A stretch of 64,000 bases of DNA from Yamagishiella unicocca. Taxonomy: Eukaryota > Chlorophyta > Chlorophyceae > Chlamydomonadales > Volvocaceae. Made by a program: the position numbers and the translations under genes. Location of the stretch: the NCBI GenBank assembly GCA_003116995.1, contig BDSL01000130.1:62001-126000 (forward strand), in the 5' to 3' direction. Under the pieces are notes generated by a model, which worked only from the letters and a program-made list of their open reading frames with translations, had not been told where the DNA came from and searched no databases. The stretch's first letter is position 1. Each line of letters starts with the position of its first letter. This document shows, one piece after another, positions 11,601 through 21,500 of the stretch.

Positions 11601-13746
11601 GGCCGCCGACAAGAAGCTCCTCTCCGCGGGCAGCGGCTTCATGGGCATGGGCGAGCGCGGCGTGGGCGGCAGCAAGTGCGGCGCGACCGCCGCCAACACG
11701 CTCATGTTCACGAACCCCGACGGCACCACGCAGCTGCTGACAGCCAACGTGGGGGACGCGCGGATCCTGCTGGTGCGGGCGGGGGAGCCGCTGCAGCTGT
11801 CGGAGGATCACGTGCCGGATCGCGAGGAGGAGCGGATCCGGATCGAGCGCATGAACCCCAACCCCAAGCTGCCGCTGGTGCGCTACATGGGCGGCACCTG
11901 GCGGGTGGGGGGGCTGCTGGCGCTGTCCCGCGCCTTCGGCGACGCCTACCTGAAGGGCTCGCTGCAGTTCGAGGGCGTGGCGGCGGGCAGCGACGGGTAC
12001 AGCAGTGGTTTCGGAGTCATCGCGGAGCCGTACACCACGCTGACGGCGCTGACGGGTGGGTGTGGCGGCAGCGGCGGCGGTGGCGGCGGTGGCGGTGGTG
12101 GTGAGCTCCCTTGAGCCCATTCTTCACCCCCTCCACACCCTTCACCGCCTTCACAAACCCACGACGCAACCCCGAACCGCGTGTCACCGAGATGCGTTCC
12201 AACAGATAGTGCGGCAGTTCGTTTCGTCTTCTCCTCCTCCTCCTCCTCCTCCTCCTCCTCCTCCTCCTCCTCCTCCTCCTCCTCCTCCGTTGTTGCTGCC
12301 CGGGTGTCACCCCTGCAGCCAGACAGCCCACGCGCACTCGCCTTTGCGGGATCCCCCGCCGGCACCGCCGTGGATTCGCGGATTTTATTATCAAACCCCC
12401 GCCGGCACCTGCCCGCGCCACCCCTAGCCCTTGCGCTGTGTCTTATCATCCGCCCACTCCGGGCTTCCCGCCTTCGTCACCGGACCCACGAACCCTAAGA
12501 CCCCGCCTCCCGCAACGGCAACGGCATTACTCCAGTCAGGGCTTTTCCATAATCCGTGCCCAATATGGCGTACTCGCGTTCGTTTCCGTTTGCTTCCGTC
12601 TGCTGCAGCGGAGGACAGCTGGCTGGTGGTGGCGTCCGATGGGTTGTTTGCGGAGGAGGAGCGCGGCGGCGGCGGCGGGCTGGACAACCAGGGGGTCGCG
12701 GACGTGCTGTCGGCGGTGCCGGCGGGAGCCGACCTCAACAAGGTGGCGGAGACGCTGGCCAAGGCGGCGGTCAAGGTGCGTAGGCGCGTGTGCAGGTTCC
12801 TCTGGTTATAGTCGCTTACAGCCTGAACCTAAGTACTTCCTCTAGTTATGGTTGCTTACGGCTTTAACACTTGCTATAGTTGCTTACGGCTTTAACACTT
12901 GCTATAGTTGCTTACGGCTTTAACACTTGCTATAGTTGCTTACGGCTTTAACACTTGCTATAGTTGCTTACGGCTTTAACACTTGCTATAGTTGCTTACG
13001 GCTTTAACACTTGCTATAGTTGCTTACGGCTTTAACACTTGCTATAGTTGCTTACGGCTTTAACACTTGCTATAGTTGCTTACGGCTTTAACACTTGCTA
13101 TAGTTGCTTACGGCTTTAACACTTGCTATGGTTGCTTACGGCTTTAACACTTGCTATAGTTGCTTACGGCTTTAACACTTGCTATAGTTGCTTACGGCTT
13201 TAACACTTGCTATAGTTGCTTACGGCTTTAACACTTGCTATAGTTGCTTACGGCTTTAACACTTGCTATGGTTGCTTACGGCTTTAACACTTGCTATAGT
13301 TGCTTACGGCTTTAACACTTGCTATAGTTGCTTACGGCTTTACTGAACTATGTTTACCGGTATGGCAGCTGAACGAAGCGCCAGGGAGGGGTAACTGGCG
13401 GTGGTGGTTGCATGACGGCAAAGGGAAGGTCGGAAAGAGCGGGGTGGGGTTGCGAGGAAGACCCGTGTATGAAAGGAAAAAGCGGGTTGGGTTTGGGGGG
13501 GGGGGCGAGGAGACCCAGTTACACGGCATAGAAAACGGAGCTGGCCCCTGCTTGCTCCGGCCGCCTCCGAACATGGTCGCTCCTGGCTCAGTGGCACACT
13601 CGGGTTTCCTCTCCCACGCGCCCCCCCCCCACCCACCCCCGAGTCAACGGTTCTTTTATGTAACCCCCCCACCTACTCCCCACCACCCCCAGGTTGGATC
13701 CACCGACGATGTGACGCTGGTGGTGATGCGCCTGGCCACCGCGTAA
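8646..13746 (+). CDS. PP2C-family protein Ser/Thr phosphatase, possibly plastid-targeted
   Basis: Six exons join in phase: 8646-8951, 9057-9117, 11043-11119, 11572-12055, 12609-12775, 13693-13746 (382 residues). The metal-binding PP2C motifs occur in order: LQDRYDV near residue 95, VYDGHGG at about 118-124 (spliced across exons 2 and 3), ANVGDAR near 207-212, LALSRAFGDA near 264-273, VVASDGLF near 316-323 and STDDVTLVVMRL at the C-terminus. Asp120, Asp210, Asp320 and Asp370/371 are the expected metal ligands. PP2C enzymes are Mn/Mg-dependent, single-chain Ser/Thr phosphatases. The N-terminal 45 residues are rich in Ala, Arg and Ser and resemble an algal transit peptide. The insert GERGVGGSKCGATAA precedes the second core strand. 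Introns are large: intron 2 holds a 54-bp minisatellite and intron 5 a 28-bp one. The substrate cannot be inferred. Confidence 0.85.
9474..10005. repeat. 54-bp minisatellite in PP2C intron 2
   Basis: About ten units containing GTGGGTTCCACGCTGGGTGG and ATGGGTTCCACCCTGGGCGG. One unit near 9808-9835 is shortened. Open in several frames, but it lies inside an intron whose flanking exons join in phase. Confidence 0.9.
10150..10222. repeat. 12-bp GGTACGGGTGGC repeat
   Basis: About six units alternating GGCGGTAC and GGCAGTAC with GGGT, in PP2C intron 2. Confidence 0.75.
10640..10718 (+). repeat. Introner-like element, family A, partial
   Basis: GCTCGAGGAAGACCCGTAGA followed by CAGACGTTTTGAGATGCATG, then divergence. 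It lies in the sense orientation inside PP2C intron 2, far from both splice sites. Confidence 0.65.
10793..10906. repeat. 18-bp repeat with one BamHI site per unit
   Basis: About six copies of CCCCCGGATCCATCCACG in PP2C intron 2. Confidence 0.85.
11393..11442 (-). repeat. Introner-like element, family A, antisense
   Basis: Plus strand reads TGTTCTAAACGTTCTTCTCG then CATCCACGGGTCTTCCTCG. It lies in PP2C intron 3, upstream of a family C copy that abuts the acceptor. Confidence 0.65.
11533..11571 (-). repeat. Introner-like element, family C, forming a 3' splice site
   Basis: ACCGGTTCTTTTATTGTAAC, CCCCTTTCCCTCCCCAG. The element's C-rich end is the polypyrimidine tract and acceptor of PP2C exon 4. 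Confidence 0.75.
12228..12290. repeat. (CCT)n microsatellite
   Basis: About 20 uninterrupted TCC/CCT triplets in PP2C intron 4. Confidence 0.9.
12358..12400 (-). repeat. Introner-like element, family B
   Basis: Plus strand reads CCGTGGATTCGCGGATTTTA followed by C-runs. Antisense, in PP2C intron 4. Confidence 0.55.
12845..13345. repeat. 28-bp minisatellite in PP2C intron 5
   Basis: About 17 copies of TTGCTTACGGCTTTAACAC-TTGCTATAG, with a G for A change in a few units. Diverged copies occur from about 12805. It is far more A/T-rich than the surrounding introns. Confidence 0.92.
13500..13548 (+). repeat. Introner-like element, family D
   Basis: GCGAGGAGACCCAGTTACAC then GGCATAGAAAACGGAGCTGG, after a G-run in PP2C intron 5. 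Confidence 0.6.
13646..13692 (-). repeat. Introner-like element, family C, forming a 3' splice site
   Basis: CAACGGTTCTTTTATGTAAC then C-runs to the CAG acceptor of the last PP2C exon. Confidence 0.75.
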
Positions 13747-15545
13747 GGCCCTCGGGCAGCAGCAGAGCCGACGGGAGGTTTGGGGCCGGGCGGGGATTCC
13801 CTGCCTCCCGGCAGCGGTTCCCTCCCCTTTGAGCGTTGTGCCTTCCTTTGGGTTCTCCATTTTGGCTTTTGTACCGGAGACAAAATGTAGCGGGGTGGGG
13901 TGGGGTGGGGTGGGGTGGGGTGGGGTGGGGTGGCGAGAAGACCCGGTTGCACGACATAAGGATGTGAGGGCGGGACCTAGCCGTGTACACGGGTACTGCG
14001 GCCGGCACATGGAGAGCAAGGAGGCGGCGGGCGGAGGCACGAGGTTAGGTTGGGTTGTGTCGGTTGGCAAGGGGGGGTGCAGTGCCACGAGGGACCTGTC
14101 TGCTCGTGTGTTCTTGCGATGAGGAATGTCGTGTGGGTCCGGCGTGGTTTTGCTTGCTTCCGTCTGGAACACGGCGGGTGTGTCCGGGGCTGTGTGCGGG
14201 GAGGGGGAGGTGGGCCGGGGGGATGCGGAACCACCAGGGAGATAAAAGATAATCCTTAAATTAGCGGCCGGGGGGAGACCGTAGTAGCGACTTAGCTGGG
14301 GGATGTCGAGAAGACCCGGTTACACGATATGTTAAACGGGCTTGTTGAAACTTGAAAGGCGAGGGATGACAGGCGGCATTGCGTGTATGGTGCCGCATGT
14401 CGCAATTTTCAAGCTGTCGCAAGGTAATTAATTTTCCTGCTCCGTGCCCGGCTGCGGCGGCTGCGGGGCGGAGGGGCCCCAGCTGGATGTTTGGGGGCAG
14501 CAGTGATGAAGGTGTTTATTGTTTATCTTACATGGCAGTAATCTGGTGCCATGCCGTACGCAGTAGGATCGGACGGGTCCGCATTCAGGCGCCCTACCTG
14601 ACGGGTGGACCCTGACAACGCGGCGAGCGCGTTTTTTCAGCCCGCTACACCTATGATGCCGGGGGACAAGCCTTTTTACGATGCAAGGGCGGGTGCCTTA
14701 CCGACTTGAGAGAGATGTGATGAGACATACCGGCACTCACTTGTGTGGTTTATCGTAGCTAAGCACCCTGAATCGTGCCAGGACAGCGTTGGTGGGCGAG
14801 AGGTTCCCGCACTCGGCCCCGAACTGTGTCGAACGCACCACGTGCGGTGCCGTACAGAGGTAGCTCGTCGTGGCTGGTCAGTTGGTGATGGTGGCGGCGG
14901 CGGTGAGGTTTTCGATTGCTGTAACGCTGCCTGCGGTAACGCCACCGGGCGAGAGAATTTGAAACGTCGGATGAATCCCGATGGGCTCGGCGTTCAGGGG
15001 GTGAAAATAGCGGGGGGCCAGTCCGGCCGACCCACGGGCCGCGCAGCCTCCCTCCCTGTGGGCCCCGTCCTTGCGGGGCGCTGCCAAAGCGCAGCCAGTA
15101 AAGCTGACTTACATGGAGTCCCGCACCGTGCAGTGCGCGCTCGCTTTGCGACAATCGCCGCCCGTGTCGCTTTCAAGTTGTGAGCGGGCGGCAGAGCGCT
15201 CGCGAATAAGGTTGATCGGCCGACCCGCGGGTCGTTGCAACCTCGCGCCGGGTCCATTTACTTGCGGAGCGTCGCAACATCTCCGCTCCGCGAACCTCAC
15301 GTCTCACGTCGAATGGAACCTTGTCATCCCCCGAGCGGCTCGTTGGCGACCAGGTTTGCCGCCGCCCGGGGCAGCCAGACTCATCCTCCCCGCAGATAGA
15401 TGAGTCGTCGATGATGAGGCAGCGAACCGGCGATGCTTCCGGCCCACCGTCCGGCCGCGCTGCCGTTTCGCGGCGCGCTGCCTAGGCCCCACGCTTAAGC
15501 CGCCTTAAACAATCACATCCCCAAACGACTATTGTTACTTACGAC
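13747..15545. other. Intergenic stretch between the PP2C and esterase-family genes
   Basis: No coding signal with family motifs was found. It contains a (GGGGT)n run at about 13890-13932 and two copies of dispersed element family D at about 13928-13965 and 14303-14335, which may lie in the PP2C 3' UTR or between genes. From about 14400 to 15530 the G-runs disappear and nothing else was recognised. Confidence 0.5.
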
Positions 15546-18500
15546 ATGCGACACTGCCGCGCAGGCCCTACTTATCACCCACGGCTCGCCGCCCGCCTGG
15601 CAAACAGCTGCCGCTACCTTGCCACCTCGATCATCCCGGCCGCCGCCTTTCCCGCCCGCTCCGGCGCCCTTGGCAGCCGCTGCAACAGCCCCTGCAAGAA
15701 CCCTACTACTAATACTAATACTAGTACTACTGCGCGCACCGCAGCCCACGCCGGTGCCACCAGCAGCCCCCCCAACAACAGCTCCCTCAGCAACAGAGCC
15801 GCCCGCCGCGCCGCCGAAAGGGCGCCAAAAGCCACCAGCGCCAGCGCCAGCACCGGCTGTAGCACCAGCCGGAACAGCGTCAGCTCCGGCAGTAGCAGCA
15901 GCCGGAACAGCGCCAGCACCGGAGCGATGATGTCCGCCCGGGCTTCCCTGCGCAGCCGGGTCTCCGCCGTGGATGAGGCGGCGGCAGTGGATGCCATCCG
16001 CCGCCATGCGCTGACGGGCGCCCCCCTGGGCCGCCGTGACGATCTGAACCGGGAGCTGCTGGGTCGCATCCCCCCCTCCGCCCGCTTCGTGCTGATCGGG
16101 GAGGCCTCCCACGGCACCCGGGAGTTCTACGACCAGGTGCCCGGGGGTGGGTTACAAGTATAGAACCGGTAACTCCCCCGGGGGGGGGGTGGCGAGGAAC
16201 CCTGCGCACACGATCGACATTGGAGAAGGAGGCTGGGGGTTGCAAGGAAAGAAAAACCGTGTACGAAAGGAAAACCGTTTAGGACAGACGTTTCGAGGCT
16301 GGGGGCTGGGGGGGGAGGGTGCAAAAAAAAGACCTGTTGCTCGACGTGGGGGTGGCGGGGCTGGCGTGAGTGAGGGAGAGGCATTGCCTGGTTGCTTTCC
16401 GGCGTCGGGAAGGGATGAGAGGGACGCGCGGCAGGGGCCACCCGATGGGTCGTGGGGGGGGTGGCGGGTAGAGTAGCTGCCCCGGACGTGCGGGGTGGTG
16501 CAGCCGGCACCGCAGCCCAGCCCTCCACCAACACAAGCAGCCCGCCTCGCGCCACTGCCATCATTTCTTCACCACCATCCGCCCTCCTCCCCCACAAACA
16601 CACCCTCCCACTGTGTAACAACAACAACAACTACTACTAGTTATTTTAATGTAATAGTAGTATAGTACACCCTCCCTCTCATGCCCCGTCCCCGAGACGC
16701 CCCCTGCCCCCGCTTCACCCCCCAACCCCGCCCCCCGGGTTTCCTCTCACCCCGCCCCCCCCCCCCGCCCTCCCCCCATCCACCACCATCACAGCGGGCT
16801 GAGCTGACCAAGCTGCTCGTCCAAGAGCGCGGCTTCACTGCCGTACTGGTGGAGAGCGACTGGCCCGACGCCTTCCGTGTCAACCGCTACGTGCGGGGGC
16901 TGCGGCTCCGAGACCAGGACGGGGCCCCGCGAGGCCGCGACCGCAGCGCCTTCGAGGCCCTGGGCGACTACAAGGTGGGGGTCACAGGAAGGGACCGGTA
17001 ACTCGACATGGGAGGTGTAGCGGGGGGTATGGGGGGGGCGAGTAGGGGCGGACGGGTAGGGGGCGATGGCTAGGGGAGGGAGGTTGCATAAAAGGACCGG
17101 TAACTCGACATGGGAGGTGTAGCGGGTGCATAGGCTTCGGACACCTGGCCGCGCGCGCAGGCTACTGGGCTTGGGTTGACTGCCGGAAAAACCTGACCCG
17201 TCGGCGGCGATCTACACGGGTGTGTGTGGGGGGGTGGACGGTGCTTGGGTTGACTGCCCCAAAAACCTGACCCGTCGGCGGCGGTCTACACGGGTGTGTG
17301 TGGGGGGGTGGACGGTGCTTGGGTTGACTGCCCCAAAAACCTGACCCGTCGACGGCGGTCTACACGGGTGTGTGTGGGGGGGTGGACGGTGCTTGGGTTG
17401 ACTGCCCCAAAAACCTGACCCGTCGGCGGCGGTCTACACGGGTGTGTGGGGGGGGGTGGACGGTGCTTGGGTTGACTGCCCCAAAAACCTGACCCGTCGG
17501 CGGCGATCTACACGGGTGTGTGTGGGGGGGTGGACGGTGCTTGGGTTGACTGCCCCAAAAACCTGACCCGTCGGCGGCGATCTACACGGGTGTGTGTGGG
17601 GGGGTGGACGGTGCTTGGGTTGACTGCCCCAAAAACCTGACCCGTCGGCGGCGATCTACACGGGTGTGTGTGGGGGGGTGGACGGTGCTTGGGTTGACTG
17701 CCCCAAAAACCTGACCCGTCGACGGCGGTCTACACGGGTGTGTGTGGGGGGGTGGACGGTGCTTGGGTTGACTGCCCCAAAAACCTGACCCGTCGGCGGC
17801 GGTCTACACGGGTGTGTGTGGGGGGGTGGACGGTGCTTGGGTTGACTGCCCCAAAAACCTGACCCGTCGACGGCGGTCTACACGGGTGTGTGTGGGGGGG
17901 TGGACGGTGCTTGGGTTGACTGCCCCAAAAACCTGACCCGTCGGCGGCGATCTACACGGGTGTGTGTGGGGGGGTGGACGGTGCTTGGGTTGACTGCCCC
18001 AAAAACCTGACCCGTCGGCGGCGATCTACACGGGTGTGTGTGGGGGGGTGGACGGTGCTTGGGTTGACTGCCCCAAAAACCTGACCCGTCGGCGGCGATC
18101 TACACGGGTGTGTGTGTGGGGGTGGACGGTGCTTGGGTTGACTGCCCCAAAAACCTGACCCGTCGGCGGCGATCTACACGGGTGTGTGTGTGGGGGTGGA
18201 CGGTGCTTGGGTTGACTGCCCCAAAAACCTGACCCGTCGGCGGCGATCTACACGGGTGTGTGTGGGGGGGTGGACGGTGCTTGGGTTGACTGCCCCAAAA
18301 ACCTGACCCGTCGGCGGCGATCTACACGGGTGTGTGGGGGGGGGTGGACGGTGCTTGGGTTGACTGCCCCAAAAACCTGACCCGTCGACGGCGGTCTACA
18401 CGGGTGTGTGTGGGGGGGTGGACGGTGCTTGGGTTGACTGCCCCAAAAACCTGACCCGTCGACGGCGGTCTACACGGGTGTGTGTGTGGGGGTGGACGGT

Positions 18501-21500
18501 GCTTGGGTTGACTGCCCCAAAAACCTGACTCGTCGACGGCGGTCTACACGGGTGTGTGTGGGGGGGTGGACGGTGCTTGGGTTGACTGCCCCAAAAACCT
18601 GACCCGTCGGCGGCGGTCTACACGGGTGTGTGTGGGGGGGTGGACGGTGCTTGGGTTGACTGCCCCCAAAAACCTGACCCGTCGACGGCGGTCTACACGG
18701 GTGTGTGTGGGGGGGCGATGGTGCGGTTGGGGGAGTCAAGAGCCACTAGTGCTGGCTGTTGGGGGTTTTCGAGGAAGACCCGTGGCTGTTGGGGTTGACG
18801 TCTTGACGATGACAGTGGCGGTGTGGTGGGCCGCTGTAATGGGATATCATGGTGGGCCGATGTGGTGGGCTGATGTGATGGATTGTTGTGGTGGGCGATG
18901 AGACTAAATCTGGGGATCTGCCAGTGGACGTTTGCTTGCTAGGCGGGGTTGAGCTCCTCCCTCATGCCCCAGAGCCTCAAGGGCCCCCAAACGGCGGCCT
19001 GGCTGGCTGGTTCAGATCCCGCCCCACCCCCCACCCCCCGACCCCTTGCCCCCCTCCCGTCGCACCCTCTCTCCCCCCCTTCCCTCCCCGCTTCCACATA
19101 CACAACCCCACACGCCTTGCAGCGCTTCCCCCGCTGGATGTGGCACAACCGCTCCGTGGAGGGCTTCGTGGAGTGGCTCCGGAACCACAACGAGGGGGTG
19201 CGGCCGGGCGCCAACAGCGCCACTGACCCGGCAGCCGCCGCCGGCCGCTGCGGCTTCTACGGCATGGACGTGTACTCGCTGCACAGCTCGGCGGAGGCGG
19301 TGCTGGGGTGGGTGGTCAGGGAGCGGCTGTGGAAGCGACACGGGTCGAGGGAGGAAGCGAGGAAGAGGGATGCGGGGGTGCGGGGGTGCGGGGGTGGGTT
19401 TTAGGGTTTTAAGAGGAAATCCGTAGGTCGGCGAGATGGAAAGTGGAACTGGAACTGATTAGGAAAGCAGCCCCAAACGTTCGCTGGTGTGTGCGGTCGG
19501 TATGTATGTGTGCGAAAGGGGGGCCCGAGCGGTTTTAGGGGCAGGGGCAGGGGGCGGCGACCGGGCCGCCTGCAGTGGGATCCCCCTGTCAGACCGCCTG
19601 CCCTTCCATCAGCCGTACGTGTGTGTATGCGGCGTGTCCTGAGGCCTGCCCTGCCAGCTTCACTGGCTGCTGCCCGGCTGCTGCTGCTGCTACTGCTGCT
19701 GAATGACAATGATAACGATGATGACGAGATGCCTTGCTCCTGCTCCTGCTCCTGTCGCCGCTGCTGCTGCCGCCTCCCCCATCAGGTACCTGCGAAAGGC
19801 CGACCCGCAGGCGGCACGTGTGGTGGAGGCGCGCTACCGGTGCTTCGACAGGTGGGGGCTCTAAAGAGAATCCGCGAATCCAGGTGGGGTGGGTGGGGGG
19901 CTGGCATAGAAACCGTGGGGGTGGGTGGGGGAAGTAGGTGGCTGCATGCGTGCTTACAATCACGTATTACCACTTCTGTGTAACTGGGGTTTCGGAGCGA
20001 CTTTGCAAGGAGCTCGCCCCCTGGGCTGGCTCAACCCCCCCCCCCGCTTTCCCCCTTTGCCCCCCGCGCCGCACCCGCCATAGGTACGGCGCCGATGCCC
20101 AGAGCTACGGCCTGGCTACCGCGCTGTTCCACAAGGCACGTGGCCGGTGGGGGGGGAGGGGGAGGGGGAGAGGGGCTGAGGGGTAGGGGAGGGAATTGGA
20201 GGTGGGGGGGAGGGGGCAAAGGGGCTGAGGGGGAGGGGAGGGAATTGGAGGTGAAGGGGAGGGGGACCCGTCGGGGGGAGGGCGCGCCGCTGGTGGAGGA
20301 GACGAGGGTGCGGGGCATTGGCGGGGATAGCGTGTGAAGCACGGCAGGGTCCCCTGCCATACACGTAGTCCGGGCAAAGCTGCCAGGGATGGCCGGCTGG
20401 GGTGGCAGGAGAAGCCCTGAGCCCGCATCAGCCCCTAGATGCTGCTGCTGCTGCTGACCCAGTGACCACCTACGGCGCTGTCCCTCCACGATGCATCTCC
20501 CGGCCGCAAACTCACACCCATCGCCCTGCTGCCCGCACCCCCCCTACCTGCTGCCCCCCCCTGCTGCCCCCCCTGCTGCCCCCTCCTTGCTCCCCCCTGC
20601 TGGCCCCCCCTGCTTTCCCCCCTCCCCGCTCCTCCCCGCGAATACACCCGCCCCTCGCATCCGGTCCTGCCCCCAGGCCAGCTGCGAGGACTCGGTCAAC
20701 CGGGCGCTGTTCGACATCCGCAGCCGGGTGGAGTCGTACAGGGCGGTGCCGGACGGCCCAGCCAGCCAGGAGGAGGCACTCGCGGTACGGCTCGGCGGTG
20801 CGGCCGTACGACACGCCCCGCCATGGCCCTACCGGCCCAGCCGTGCCGAGCCGCGCTAACCAGCACGCACCTCCCGGTCGTCAGCCCCGCAACGCTGGTT
20901 TGACCCTCCAACACGTGCATTATTTCCCCCGGCACCCAACATGTGCATTTCCCTCGACACCCAACATGTGCATTTCCCTCGACACCCAACATGTGCAGTT
21001 CCCTCGACACCCAACATGTGCATTTCCCTCGACACCCAACACGTGCATTTCCCTCGACACCCAACATGTGCATTTCCCTCGACACCCAACATACATGTGC
21101 ATTTCCCTCGACACCCAACCCGTGAATTTCCCCCGACACCCAACATGTGCAGTTTGCGTACACATGTGTTGGGAAGTAAGGCTTAGCACATTATGCACGC
21201 ACATGCACGGCATGTCCTGCTGGCTTGGGTCGCTTGCCTTCACGCCGCACCGCCGTCTAGCCATGTAGCCACCCCCCCTCCCCGCCTCCCCCTCGTGTGC
21301 GCCCTGCCCTCCGGATATCGTCCCCAGTTGGAGGCCAATGCGATGGTGGTGTCGGGCGCCGAGGCCTAGTGAGTGGCTGGCGCGACAGCGGCTGCTCCCT
21401 CGCGCGAAATTCGTCGCATAGCACGGTGTCTTTGGAAATGCACCGTGAAAATGTGCTTGATACCTTTCCTGGCTTCCTGATTAGCCATGTAGATCCGCAT

